A stretch of 64,000 nt of DNA from Pseudodesulfovibrio portus (GCF_026000375.1 NZ_AP026708.1:1056501-1120500), one strand, 5' to 3'. Shown: positions 42,528-51,934, counted from the first letter of the stretch. The notes: generated from the sequence alone by a model not told the origin. A program made the numbers and translations.

Positions 42528-44258
42528 CTATGCCTTCCTGGCCCCTTTGAGGGGCATGGTTATCGTGAAAACCGTTCCCTTCCCGACCTCGCTCTCGACG
42601 GCCATGGTGCCGCCCAGCTCCTGGACCAGACCATAGGTGATGGACAGGCCGAGCCCGGTGCCGCCGGTCTTCTTCTTGGTCGAGAAGAAGGGATCGAAAA
42701 TGCGCTTGATGTCCGCTTCCGGGATGCCGCAGCCGTCATCCTGCACCGAGAAGATCAATCGGTCCTCGGTGATGGCCCGGGCGGCGATGTACAGGCTGCC
42801 GCCGTCGTTCATGGCCTGGAAGGCGTTGTTGATCAGGTTGAGGAAAATCTGCTGCAGCTTGCCCCGGTCGGACACGAATTCCGGCAGGTCGTCCGGGATG
42901 TCCATGGTGATGGAGATGGACCGGTACTCGGCCTCCTTGCGCAGGAAGTCCACGACCTCGTCGGCCAGGTCCTTGAACACGATGGAGGCCATCTCCACGT
43001 CGATGTGGCGGGCGAAGCTCAAAAGCCGCTTGGTGATCCGGCCGCAACGCGAAACCGAGTCGAGGATGGAATTGATATTGGCCAGAAGCCGCTCGTCGTG
43101 GGCGTACTCCTTGCGGTAGATGAACAGGTCGCTGATCAACCCGGCCTTCTCGTTGATGATGGCCAGCGGGTTGTTGATCTCGTGGGCCACGCCCGCCGCC
43201 AGCCTGCCGATGGAGGCCATGCGGTTGGTGTGTTCCATGCGATGCAGGGTGCGCGCCCTGGTCTGGTCCGCGATGTAGATCTTGTTGACCATGTAGGTGG
43301 CCACCCAGGTGATGACGATCAGGATGGCCGCAACGCACAGGGAGAGCATCCACAACAGTTCCATGCGGATGGCCTTGAGCGGCTCCAGCATCGCCGCCGT
43401 TTCCTTGACCACCATGACGATGAACGGGGTGCCCAGCACATAGGCATACCCCACGGTGAATTCCGTACCGTCCGTAGTCCGGACCTGCCGGACGCTCGTC
43501 TTCTCGGAGAACTCGGGGATGTCCACCAGGTCCACTTTCTTGAGCAGCTCGCCGTGGGTCTTGGACGGCGTCTGGATGACGCCTTCCTTGTTCACGAGGA
43601 ATGCGTCGCCGCCGCCCGACAGATCCAGGGAAGTCAGCATGGCGTTGAACTGGCCGGTGTCCAGGGTCGCCCTGAGGATGTAGACCTTGTCGGTCTTGGC
43701 GTCATACACCTTGCGGGCCACCACCAGATGCGGCGTGTCCCGGAAGCCCAGGAAGACGTTGCTGATGGAGGTGCCCTGGGACATGGTGTTCTCGAACCAG
43801 TCCTGGGTGGAGTAATCCACGCCGAGCAGATCGTGGGGGCCTATGTAGGCCACCTGCCTGCCCCGGCTGTCGATGATGCCGATGTCCACGAACCCGCCGA
43901 AGCTGGACTTGAGCGACTCCAGGACCTTGGCGAGGTTGTCGCAGTCCCGCAGCTTGTCGATGCCCTGGTGCTCGGCCAGGAAGTCCAGGGCCTTGGTCCG
44001 CTCCTCGAGGAAATAGGCCACGGTCCGCCGGGCGTTGGAAGTGGTCCTGGCCGTGCGCAGGAGGGTCTCGGACTCCAGGGAGTGCCGGGTGACATTGTAG
44101 TCGATGAAGGCCAGCACGCACAGCGGGACCAGGGCCACCAGCGCAAGTACTGCGACGGCCTTGCGCCAGATTCGCCTGTAGTCGAACAGGTTCTTGGCGG
44201 GTCCGGTTCCGGAATCGGTTTCCAGAAACTGCGGTTTGATCTTATCGAATATCGACAT
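42528..44258 (-). CDS. Membrane sensor histidine kinase with a dCache-type sensor
   Basis: I use the ATG at 44258; an alternative ATG lies six codons upstream. The 576-residue kinase has a membrane helix at about 34-54 and a periplasmic sensor of about 245 residues (VDIGIIDSRGRQVAYIGPHDLLG, GGDAFLVNKEGVIQTPS), typical of dCache small-molecule receptors. A second helix at 301-323, HisKA with H359 (AAGVAHEINNPLA) and a complete HATPase domain (NLINNAFQAM, DDGCGIP, GGTGLGLS) follow. It is cotranscribed with the SulP transporter and four other signalling genes. Confidence 0.88.
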   Translation of the reverse strand: MSIFDKIKPQFLETDSGTGPAKNLFDYRRIWRKAVAVLALVALVPLCVLAFIDYNVTRHSLESETLLRTARTTSNARRTVAYFLEERTKALDFLAEHQGIDKLRDCDNLAKVLESLKSSFGGFVDIGIIDSRGRQVAYIGPHDLLGVDYSTQDWFENTMSQGTSISNVFLGFRDTPHLVVARKVYDAKTDKVYILRATLDTGQFNAMLTSLDLSGGGDAFLVNKEGVIQTPSKTHGELLKKVDLVDIPEFSEKTSVRQVRTTDGTEFTVGYAYVLGTPFIVMVVKETAAMLEPLKAIRMELLWMLSLCVAAILIVITWVATYMVNKIYIADQTRARTLHRMEHTNRMASIGRLAAGVAHEINNPLAIINEKAGLISDLFIYRKEYAHDERLLANINSILDSVSRCGRITKRLLSFARHIDVEMASIVFKDLADEVVDFLRKEAEYRSISITMDIPDDLPEFVSDRGKLQQIFLNLINNAFQAMNDGGSLYIAARAITEDRLIFSVQDDGCGIPEADIKRIFDPFFSTKKKTGGTGLGLSITYGLVQELGGTMAVESEVGKGTVFTITMPLKGARKA

Positions 44259-44282
44259 AATGCCACCCGGCTCCATAACAGG

Positions 44283-45500
44283 CTACTTGCCGGCCCTGAT
44301 CTTTTCGTTGGCGGCCTTGAGGGTCTGACTCAGGAGTTCGATGTCCACCGGCTTGTGCAGGTAGGCGAAGGCGCCCAGTTCCATGCACACCTCGCGGTCC
44401 TTTTCCGAGCCGTGGCCGGTCAGGATCACGACCTCGATGTTCGGATGCTCCGCCTTGACCCGGCGCAGCACCTCGATGCCGTCGATGCCGGGCATCTTGA
44501 GGTCCAGAACCATGACTTCGGGTTCGTCCTCGCGCACCAGGTTCAGGGCGGACTCGCCATCGTAGACCACGGCGGAACCCATGTCACGCATCATGAGGCG
44601 CTCGGACAGGGTCTCGGCGAACTCGCGCTCGTCATCCACCAGCAGGACCTTGGACGGGACCTCGAAATCCACCTTCCGGTAGATGTCGGTCTGGTGATAC
44701 CCCTTGCCCACTCCGGTCTCGACCTTCTGGACGCCTTCCAGACCGGACACGATCTCGGTCAGCTCGCGCTCCAGCCTTTCCAGCAGGAGGACGTGCTTGT
44801 TGATGGTCAGGGTGACGGTACCGGACTTGGCGGAAACCAGGATGCTGTGCCCTTCGGCGGCCAGCACGGTCTCGACCTTGGCGGCCAGGGCGAAGTCGGC
44901 GACCCTGGCGCGGGATGCGTCGGTCACCTTGACGGCGGGGTTGGACAGCTGCTCGACGATGAGGTCGGCGGCCTTGTCCACGCCGGTTTTGCCCACGGGC
45001 ACGATCAGGTCGTAGAGCTCGCGGGCCCAGGGGTCCTTGGAGCCCTTGAGGTATTCGGTCCAGGCCGCGCGGTCCTCGTCGTCCTTGTGCAGGAGCTTGA
45101 GGGCATGCTTTTCGGCGTATCCCTCGGCAGCTTCGGCAGCGGCCAGCCGCTCCTTCATGCCGGAGATGAGGCAGACCTTGAGGATGTGATCGATCTCCGA
45201 GGCCGGCAGCTGGGAGGCGAAGCCGGAGAACAGGAGGTCGTCCTGGTCCATGAGCTTGTTGGCCATGGCCAGACGGAGCCAGGCGATGGCCCGCTCCTTT
45301 TCATGGCTGAATGAATTGAACACGGATGTCTTGGCCTGAAAGGCCCGGGCGATCTTTTCCTCGGCCATGCCGGAGAGCCTGGCCGCGTCGGCAACGATCT
45401 CCTGGTCCGTGACTAGGCGATAGCCGGTGGAATCGAGAACGCGCTTGACGACGACGCCTGCCTCGGAGAACAGGCCATTGAATACGGTAATTACGGACAT
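44283..45500 (-). CDS. Cytidylate-kinase-like/BON-like/receiver fusion protein
   Basis: The 405-residue protein has three parts. Residues 1-200 resemble the cytidylate-kinase-like family (PF13189 type: ITVFNGLFSEAGVVVKRVLDS, YRLVTDQEIV), but I see no clear P-loop. Residues 205-270 look like a BON-type strand-helix unit (SGTVTLTINKHVLLLERLERE). Residues 284-405 are a receiver with phospho-acceptor D333, T361 region and KP motif. It lies 15 bases after the SulP gene and just before a sensor kinase. It may sense a nucleotide or lipid and adjust sulfate uptake, which is inference. Confidence 0.75.
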   Translation of the reverse strand: MSVITVFNGLFSEAGVVVKRVLDSTGYRLVTDQEIVADAARLSGMAEEKIARAFQAKTSVFNSFSHEKERAIAWLRLAMANKLMDQDDLLFSGFASQLPASEIDHILKVCLISGMKERLAAAEAAEGYAEKHALKLLHKDDEDRAAWTEYLKGSKDPWARELYDLIVPVGKTGVDKAADLIVEQLSNPAVKVTDASRARVADFALAAKVETVLAAEGHSILVSAKSGTVTLTINKHVLLLERLERELTEIVSGLEGVQKVETGVGKGYHQTDIYRKVDFEVPSKVLLVDDEREFAETLSERLMMRDMGSAVVYDGESALNLVREDEPEVMVLDLKMPGIDGIEVLRRVKAEHPNIEVVILTGHGSEKDREVCMELGAFAYLHKPVDIELLSQTLKAANEKIRAGK

Positions 45501-45515
45501 AATGACTCCTTGCTC

Positions 45516-47642
45516 TTAGGCGATGCGGCAGACCGTGGTCAACGGGCAGCTTTCCTCGTCGCCGTCGGCGTGGGCACTCTCGTGCGTCGCGCAAATGGCG
45601 TTTTCCATAGTCGGGTAGACGTGGTCCTTGCCGATCTTCTCGAGCAGGTGAGTCCGCTCGAGCACGGCCATGACCGCTTCGTTGACGCCGCACAGGGAGA
45701 TGTCGATCCCGCTGGAGCGGACCCTGTCGACGATCAGGGACAGGGCTTCCTCGCCGGAAGCGTCCATGTCGTTGATGCCGTTGGCCACGATGATGATGTG
45801 TTTGAGCTTGTCGTTCTCCATCATGCGGTCGGTGATCTGGTCTTCCAGGAAGCTGGCGTTGGCAAAGAACAGGGGGCCGTCGAAACGGACCAGGGCGATG
45901 TGCCTGCATTCCTTGAGGCCGAAGACCGTGGCGTCGCGCAGGGACTCGTCGTCCGAGCGGGACAGGCTGGCCACCCGGGGGCGCATGGACTTGTACAGGA
46001 AGACCAGCAGCGACAGGGCCACGCCGATCATGATGCCCTTGTCCAGGTGCGGGGCAAAGGCCAGGGTGGCGATGAAGGAGAGGATGGAGATGGCTCCGTC
46101 ATACCACTGCGCCTTCCAGGCGTGGATGAAGCCCGAGGCGTTGATCAGGCCGATGACGGCCATCATGATGACCGCGGCCAGCACCGCCTGGGGCAGGTGG
46201 TAGAGCAGCGGGGTGAAGAAGAGCAGCACGATGACGACCATGAGCGAGGTGAACACGCTGGACATGCCGGTGACCGCGCCCGCCTGCAGGTTGACCGCCG
46301 AGCGGGAGAACGAGCCGGAAGCCGGGTAGGACTTGCCGCACGCGCCGAGCATGTTGGCCAGCCCCTGGCCGATGAGTTCCTGGTTCGGGTCCAGCCGCTG
46401 GCCGGTCTTGGCGGCCATGGCCTTGGCGATGGAGATGGCCTCCATGAAACCGAGCAGCGAGATGATGGCCGCGAACGGGATCAGGTGCAGCATGACCTTG
46501 AGGTCCAGGGTCGGCGCGGAAATGGCCGGGATGCCCGAGGGCACGGTGCCGACGATGGCGCCGCCGCCGATCATCTTCAGGTCGGCGGTGTCGAGCCTGG
46601 AGTTGCCTATCTTGATGCGCCAGGTGCGGCCGTCGACGGGGGCTCCGGACGGGGCCTCGCCCTGGCGGTAGAAGGCCATGGCGCCGCCCGCCTCTTCCAC
46701 GCCGTCCATCAGGGTGGACCGCACGGCTTCGCGGAGCAGATGCGACTCGTGCTTGAGCCTGGATATCCGGATGTTGATGACGCTCAGATCGTGCTCGGCG
46801 TCGAGCACGCCGACCACGTCCTCGGCCTGCTTGGCGGTGTCGAGTTTGCCGTTGAGGACAGTGCGCGCCTTGCCCAGGTCTTCGATGCCCGCGACGGTGG
46901 CGTTGAATTTGGTGATGGATTCGCGGACTTCTGGAATCTGGATGGCGTCCACGGAAACCCTGGCGTCATGGTTGAAGCCCATGCCCCAGGAAATGGCCGT
47001 GGTCACTGCCACTGCCACCAGGACGTTGGGGATCTTCGGATTGATGCGCTTGAGCACGATCATGATGCCGAAGGCGAGCACTCCCATGGCAAGGGTGGGC
47101 AAATGCGTGTAATGAAAAGCGCTTTCCACCACTCGGATGATGGTCTCGTAATGGTGCTCGGCCTTGTCCACGTACACGCCGAACATCTTGGAGAGCTGGG
47201 AAGAGGCGATGATGATGGCCGCGGCGTTGGTGAAGCCGTTGACCACGGGATGGGACAGGAAGTTGACCACCAGGCCGAGTTTGAGAACGCCCAGCAGGAA
47301 CTGGAAGAGCCCGACCATGAGCGCGAGCAGGATGGCGTAGGCGATGTACCCTTCGCTGCCTGCGGTGGCCAGCGGTTCGAGCGACGCGGCGGTCATGAGC
47401 GAGACCACGGCCACCGGCCCGGTGGCCAGCTGGCGGCTGGAGCCGAACAGGGCGGCGATGAGCGGCGGCAGGAACGACGCATACAGGCCGTAATAGGCGG
47501 GCATCCCGGCCAACTGGGCGTAGGCCATTGATTGCGGGATGAGCACAAGGGCGACGGTGAGCCCCGAAATGGCGTCCGCGCGCAAGGCCGCCGTGTTGTA
47601 CCCCTTGAACCAGTCGATGAATGGGAATATTTTCGAGAGCAT
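45516..47642 (-). CDS. SulP-family anion transporter with STAS domain and a large insert
   Basis: The 708-residue membrane protein belongs to the SLC26/SulP family of sulfate or other anion transporters. The signature ALVLIPQSMAYAQLAGMPAYYGLYASF is at 31-57. Ten or more helices follow, and a cytoplasmic STAS domain covers about 575-690. Between about residues 225 and 360 there is an extra polar, partly coiled-coil insert of about 135 residues that ordinary SulP proteins lack. In a sulfate reducer, sulfate is a likely substrate, but bicarbonate or another anion is possible. It is the second gene of the TetR-led operon. Confidence 0.9.
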   Translation of the reverse strand: MLSKIFPFIDWFKGYNTAALRADAISGLTVALVLIPQSMAYAQLAGMPAYYGLYASFLPPLIAALFGSSRQLATGPVAVVSLMTAASLEPLATAGSEGYIAYAILLALMVGLFQFLLGVLKLGLVVNFLSHPVVNGFTNAAAIIIASSQLSKMFGVYVDKAEHHYETIIRVVESAFHYTHLPTLAMGVLAFGIMIVLKRINPKIPNVLVAVAVTTAISWGMGFNHDARVSVDAIQIPEVRESITKFNATVAGIEDLGKARTVLNGKLDTAKQAEDVVGVLDAEHDLSVINIRISRLKHESHLLREAVRSTLMDGVEEAGGAMAFYRQGEAPSGAPVDGRTWRIKIGNSRLDTADLKMIGGGAIVGTVPSGIPAISAPTLDLKVMLHLIPFAAIISLLGFMEAISIAKAMAAKTGQRLDPNQELIGQGLANMLGACGKSYPASGSFSRSAVNLQAGAVTGMSSVFTSLMVVIVLLFFTPLLYHLPQAVLAAVIMMAVIGLINASGFIHAWKAQWYDGAISILSFIATLAFAPHLDKGIMIGVALSLLVFLYKSMRPRVASLSRSDDESLRDATVFGLKECRHIALVRFDGPLFFANASFLEDQITDRMMENDKLKHIIIVANGINDMDASGEEALSLIVDRVRSSGIDISLCGVNEAVMAVLERTHLLEKIGKDHVYPTMENAICATHESAHADGDEESCPLTTVCRIA

Positions 47643-47660
47643 TCAGCCAGATCCTTCCTC

Positions 47661-48242
47661 TTAGGCCTGCAACATGCGGCGGCACATGCTGATCAATTCA
47701 TTGAACAGCGCCCCTGCGTCGTACAGGTTATGGTTCTTGAAACGCACCAGGCCGTCGACCATGGTGAACAGTATCAACGCGGATTTCCGGGTATGGATGT
47801 CCCTGGAGATGGACCCGTCCTCCTGCCCCGTCCGGATCGCCTGCTCGAAGATGTCGACCAGGCAATTGTAGATGGATTCCAGGTTTTCTCTGAACTCCGG
47901 ATTCGACTCGGAGAGCCTGTAGAGAAAATGCCTGTGCAGCAGCAGAAACTTGTCTTCCAACAGTCCGGCCAGGTAGAGATAGAACGAGACGACCTCCTCC
48001 GCCATCTCGAGACCCGAAGCGAACGGCCTGTTCTCGAAGAACCGTTCGAACTGGTCCACAATCTCGTCCCTGGTCGCCTCCAGAATGGTCAGGAGCAACC
48101 CCTCCTTGCTCTTGAAATGATAGAAAACCGTGCCCTCGGCCACCCCGGTCAACCGGGCAAGCTCCTGCACCGACGTGTCCGTGAATCCCTTGTTCGCGAA
48201 CAGAACGGTGGCGACTTTGAGTATGGCTTCCTTCTTCTTCAT
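47661..48242 (-). CDS. TetR-family repressor leading the SulP operon
   Basis: The start is either the ATG at 48242 or a TTG at 48251; both lie downstream of AAGGATGGA. The roughly 193-residue protein has the N-terminal TetR helix-turn-helix (ELARLTGVAEGTVFYHFKSKEGLL) and an all-helical ligand domain with a conserved RFKNHN segment. Two palindromes in its promoter region are almost certainly its own operators. Because the SulP and signalling genes follow in the same direction with short gaps, it probably controls the whole operon. Confidence 0.88.
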   Translation of the reverse strand: MKKKEAILKVATVLFANKGFTDTSVQELARLTGVAEGTVFYHFKSKEGLLLTILEATRDEIVDQFERFFENRPFASGLEMAEEVVSFYLYLAGLLEDKFLLLHRHFLYRLSESNPEFRENLESIYNCLVDIFEQAIRTGQEDGSISRDIHTRKSALILFTMVDGLVRFKNHNLYDAGALFNELISMCRRMLQA

Positions 48243-48266
48243 TTCCGGCAATCCATCCTTTTTTCA

Positions 48267-48290
48267 AAAACCGAGTGGTCACTCAGTTTT
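48267..48290. promoter_or_regulatory. TetR operator, site 1
   Basis: AAAACCGAGTG-GT-CACTCAGTTTT is an 11+11 palindrome with one mismatch, 25 bases upstream of the TetR start. It is nearly identical to site 2, centred 68 bp away. Confidence 0.75.
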
Positions 48291-48334
48291 CTTATCCATA
48301 GTTTCCAATCGGCTTGAATGTCAAAAAAAATCGC

Positions 48335-48358
48335 AAAACTGAGTGATCGCTCAGTTTT
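48335..48358. promoter_or_regulatory. TetR operator, site 2
   Basis: AAAACTGAGTG-AT-CGCTCAGTTTT has the same palindrome with one mismatch. Two sites 68 bp apart around the promoter suggest looping or control of both flanks. Confidence 0.75.
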
Positions 48359-48559
48359 ATAACAAAGCAATCCGAAATCATTGAACAAGTCAACTCAAAA
48401 AAAACGGACACACGAAATAAATTGAAAAATAATTTTCTTTTTCCCGCATGCGGCCACGCTGTATTTGGGGACCGGCGCCTCGCACTCCGGTCCCGCCTTT
48501 ACAAATCATCATAAGTAATTATTGATCATATATTCATTCAACCTTACCAAGGAGTCGTC

Positions 48560-49231
48560 ATGAAAATATCCCGATCAATCGTTCCGGCCCTGGTTGTTGC
48601 CCTGATCTTGTCGCTCCCGGCCCTGGCCCGGGCGGCCGGTCACGGCGCGGACGGTCGCATGGAGAGCTATGCGGCATCCCTGCCCGCCGAGCCATTGAGC
48701 CACGCTGAAAAGGAAGGCCTGGCTTTCATGTTCGAGGAGGAAAAACTGGCCCGTGACGTATACGCGGCCATGGACACGGCCTGGAATGACCGAATTTTCT
48801 CCAACATCGCGTCCAGCGAGCAACAGCACATGGATTCCATCCGCACCCTGCTTGTCAAGTACGGCCTGCCGGTTCCTGCGGATACGCCCGGTCAATTCGA
48901 CGACCCGCTGATCCGCGAACTGTTCGAGGAACTGACCGGCGCGGGCCGCAAATCCCTGACAGACGGGCTGCGGGTGGGCGCGACCATCGAGGACCTGGAC
49001 ATCGCGGACCTCAAGTCCCGCCTGGCCGATGCCGACAACCGCGACATCCGGGTCGTGTACCAAAACCTGATGAAGGGCTCCCGCAACCACCTGCGGTCCT
49101 TCTCCGCCCGCCTTGACGCGGCAGGCGCGCCTTACGAGGCCCGGCACCTGCGGCCGAGTGAGGTGCGGGCCATCGTCACCAGCCCCAACGAACGGGGCAT
49201 GCTCGACGAAAACGGCCGGCCCGTCCGATAA
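48560..49231 (+). CDS. Secreted ferritin-like protein, DUF2202 type
   Basis: The 223-residue protein has a signal peptide ending ARAA, then a ferritin-like four-helix domain with two metal-binding motifs (MFEEEKLARDVY and NIASSEQQHMDSI). The mirrored half contains YQNLMKGSRNHLRSF. This matches the DUF2202 family, thought to hold a di-metal centre in the periplasm. The second TetR operator is about 200 bases upstream, but no link is clear. A strong terminator follows. Confidence 0.85.
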   Translation: MKISRSIVPALVVALILSLPALARAAGHGADGRMESYAASLPAEPLSHAEKEGLAFMFEEEKLARDVYAAMDTAWNDRIFSNIASSEQQHMDSIRTLLVKYGLPVPADTPGQFDDPLIRELFEELTGAGRKSLTDGLRVGATIEDLDIADLKSRLADADNRDIRVVYQNLMKGSRNHLRSFSARLDAAGAPYEARHLRPSEVRAIVTSPNERGMLDENGRPVR

Positions 49232-49252
49232 AGCACCCCATGGTCCGACGAC

Positions 49253-49287
49253 ACGGCCCCGCAACGCCCGGCGCGTTGCGGGGCCGT
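49253..49287 (+). terminator. Intrinsic terminator after the DUF2202 gene
   Basis: ACGGCCCCGCAACGC and GCGTTGCGGGGCCGT form a 15-pair stem with a five-base loop, about 20 bases after the stop codon. Confidence 0.8.
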
Positions 49288-49387
49288 GCGCTTTCACACT
49301 CCGGTCCCCGCCCGATTGACAGGGCGGTTGCTGCGGGATACTGTTATCGGCGAAAGTGTATAAATACCTAATCTTATTGAACTCATA

Positions 49388-50155
49388 ATGAAAATACGCA
49401 CGCTCATCGTCGACGACGAGGCCCCTGCCCGCAGCGAATTGTCATTTCTGCTGGAGAGCTTCCCGGACATCGAGGCCGACGAGGCCCGGACCGGACGCGA
49501 GGCGCTGGACATGATCCGCTCCGACTCGCCCGACCTGGTGTTCCTGGACATCCAGATGCCCGGGGCGGACGGTTTCGACGTGCTCCGGGAGGCGCGCTGC
49601 CTGCCCGACCCGCCGCTGTTCATCTTTGTCACCGCCTTTGACCAATACGCCATCCGCGCCTTCGAGAAGAACGCCGTGGACTACCTGCTCAAGCCGGTGG
49701 AGTCCTCGCGGCTCAAGGTCAGCGTGGAGCGGGTCCGGGAGCTGCTCGGCAGGAACGCGCCCGAGAGCGACCCGCAACCGGAAATGAACGACCTGCTCGC
49801 CGCCGTGGGCAAGCCGTTGCCCCGGGTGACCGTGGAAAAGAACGGCCGGTTGCAGCTCATCGATTTCGAGAAAGTGGTCTATTTCGAACTGAGCGGCCGC
49901 AAGATCATGGTCAACACCTACGACGGCTGCCATCCCTGCCACGGCCTGGCCACCCTGGACGACGTGGAGACCCGCGTGTCCGACCTCCCCTTCCTGCGCA
50001 TCAACCGCAGCGCCGTGGTCAACCTGAGCCACGTCAAGGAGTTCTCCCCCTGGACCGGCGGCAAGTACACCCTGGTCCTGAACGACGACGGGTCAACGGA
50101 ACTGACGCTCAGCCGGGGCCGGGTCAGGGACTTCAAGCAGTATCTCGGCCTCTAG
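49388..50155 (+). CDS. LytTR-type response regulator
   Basis: The 255-residue regulator has a receiver domain (D9-D10, phospho-acceptor D54, KP motif) and a C-terminal LytTR DNA-binding domain (RVTVEKNGRLQLIDFEKVVYF and FLRINRSAVVNLSHVKEF). LytTR proteins bind pairs of direct repeats about two turns apart. It lies 21 bases before a LytS-type kinase, and such a repeat pair is present upstream of the cstA gene. The arrangement is like BtsR/BtsS control of pyruvate transport in enterobacteria. Confidence 0.9.
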   Translation: MKIRTLIVDDEAPARSELSFLLESFPDIEADEARTGREALDMIRSDSPDLVFLDIQMPGADGFDVLREARCLPDPPLFIFVTAFDQYAIRAFEKNAVDYLLKPVESSRLKVSVERVRELLGRNAPESDPQPEMNDLLAAVGKPLPRVTVEKNGRLQLIDFEKVVYFELSGRKIMVNTYDGCHPCHGLATLDDVETRVSDLPFLRINRSAVVNLSHVKEFSPWTGGKYTLVLNDDGSTELTLSRGRVRDFKQYLGL

Positions 50156-50176
50156 GCCAAGGGAAGAAGGCCGCAC

Positions 50177-51895
50177 ATGTTCGAATACATCCTCACGCTG
50201 CTGATGACCCTGGTGGGCCGGTTCGGGGCCATGCTGGCCATCGGCCTGTTCGTGCTCACCCTGGCCCCCATCGGCAAGCTGGGAGTGGGCCGCCGCCCGG
50301 AGCGGCAGTACCGGTGGATGCTCGGCCTGATCTTCGGCCTGCTCGGCATCATGGGCACCTACGGCGGCGACATCGTGCTCGGCTCCTACGCAAACCTGCG
50401 CGGCGTGTACGTCATCACCGGGGGGCTGCTCGGCGGGCCGCTGGTGGGCTTCCTGGCCGGACTCATCGCGGGCGGGCATCGGTTCCTCATCGACATCGGC
50501 GGCTTCTCCACCATCCCGTGCGCCCTGGCCACCTTCCTGGAGGGCACCGCCGCAGGCTACGTGTCCATGCACCTCAAGGGCAACAACCTGAGCTGGCGGG
50601 CCGCGCTCATCTTCGGCCTGGTCAGCGAGTCCATCCACCAGCTCATGGTCCTGGTCATGGCCAAGCCGTTCGACCAGGCGCTCGAACTGGTCAAGGTCAT
50701 CGCCCTGCCCATGATCGCGGTGAACACTTTCGGCGCCGTCCTGTTCGTCCAGACCCTGCACCTGCTCTTCGAATACCGTTCCAACCGCGATTCGAGCCGC
50801 ATCAGCCAGGTCATGGAGATCGCCAACAAGACCGTGGCCCACCTGCGGTTCGGGCTCAACGAGGAATCGGCCATGAACACGGCCCGGATCATCTGGGACC
50901 ACGTGCCCGTGGCCGCCGTGGACCTGGCCGGGCCGGAGACCGTCCTGGCCCACCTGGGCGTGGGCGACGACCACCACGAACCGGGCCAACCCCTGCGCAC
51001 CAAGGCCACCCGCAAGGTGCTGAGCACGGGCGAGCCGGTCTTTCTCCGCTCCAAGGCGGCCATCGGCTGCGACAACCCGGACTGCCCCCTCGACTCGGCG
51101 GTCATCGTGCCCCTGCGCAAGGGCGGCCTGATCGTGGGCTGCCTCAAGCTCTACGGCACCGAGGACATCCAGCTGCACAAGGTCCACTTCGAGCTGGCCA
51201 AAGGACTGGGAGACCTCTTCTCCACCCAGCTGGAACTCCAGGACATCCAGACCCAGAACCAGCTCCTGGCCAAGGCCGAAATCCGGCGGCTGCAGACCCA
51301 GATCAACCCCCACTTCCTGTTCAACGCCCTGAACACCATCGGGGCCTTCACCCGCACCAAGCCCGAGCGGGCGCGCTCGCTCCTGGCCGAGCTGGCCATG
51401 TACATGCGCCGCAACCTGGACGCGGGCGACGGCTTCACCCGGCTGGGCGCGGAGCTGGACCAGATCCGCTCCTACCTCAAGATCGAGCAGGCCCGGTTCG
51501 GCGACCGGGTCCGCAGCCAATGGGAACTGGACCAGGGGGTGGAGAACATCATGATCCCCTCGCTGATCATCCAGCCCCTGGTGGAGAACGGGGTCAAGCA
51601 CGGCATCCTGGGCAAGGTCGAGGGCGGCACCATCGCCATCCGCATCACCCTGCACGAGGGCACGCTCCGGGTGGAGATCGAGGACGACGGCGTGGGCATG
51701 ACCCGCGAGACGCTGAACAACGTGCTCGCCAGCACGGGCGAGTTCGACGGCGACGACCACATCGGCGTACGCAACTGCAACCAGCGGCTGGAACAGGTGT
51801 ACGGCCCGCAGCACGCCCTCTCCTTCACCTCCCGACCGGGCCGGGGAACCCTGGTTTCCTTCACCGTCCCCCTGGCCGCCGAAGCCGCCGCCTGA
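50177..51895 (+). CDS. LytS-type sensor histidine kinase
   Basis: The 572-residue kinase has five to six N-terminal helices of the 5TM-LYT sensor (residues 1-200, GGLLGGPLVGFLAGLIAGGHR), then a GAF-like domain (about 210-350). The LytS-type phospho-acceptor segment QTQINPHFLFNALNTI (H379) and a HATPase domain (PLVENGVKHGILG, DDGVGM) complete it. GAF residues CDNPDC could bind metal. It is the partner of the LytTR regulator just upstream. The ligand may be pyruvate by analogy with BtsS, but this is inferred from the cstA gene downstream. Confidence 0.9.
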   Translation: MFEYILTLLMTLVGRFGAMLAIGLFVLTLAPIGKLGVGRRPERQYRWMLGLIFGLLGIMGTYGGDIVLGSYANLRGVYVITGGLLGGPLVGFLAGLIAGGHRFLIDIGGFSTIPCALATFLEGTAAGYVSMHLKGNNLSWRAALIFGLVSESIHQLMVLVMAKPFDQALELVKVIALPMIAVNTFGAVLFVQTLHLLFEYRSNRDSSRISQVMEIANKTVAHLRFGLNEESAMNTARIIWDHVPVAAVDLAGPETVLAHLGVGDDHHEPGQPLRTKATRKVLSTGEPVFLRSKAAIGCDNPDCPLDSAVIVPLRKGGLIVGCLKLYGTEDIQLHKVHFELAKGLGDLFSTQLELQDIQTQNQLLAKAEIRRLQTQINPHFLFNALNTIGAFTRTKPERARSLLAELAMYMRRNLDAGDGFTRLGAELDQIRSYLKIEQARFGDRVRSQWELDQGVENIMIPSLIIQPLVENGVKHGILGKVEGGTIAIRITLHEGTLRVEIEDDGVGMTRETLNNVLASTGEFDGDDHIGVRNCNQRLEQVYGPQHALSFTSRPGRGTLVSFTVPLAAEAAA

Positions 51896-51902
51896 TCTCC
51901 GC

Positions 51903-51934
51903 TGCACTTCAGCCGGATTTTTGTGCGCTTCAGC
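51903..51934 (+). promoter_or_regulatory. Direct repeat pair with 21-bp period, candidate LytTR site
   Basis: TGCACTTCAGC at 51903-51913 and TGCGCTTCAGC at 51924-51934 differ by one base and start 21 bp apart, two helical turns. LytTR regulators bind such pairs. The site is about 150 bases upstream of cstA, right after the kinase gene. Confidence 0.6.
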
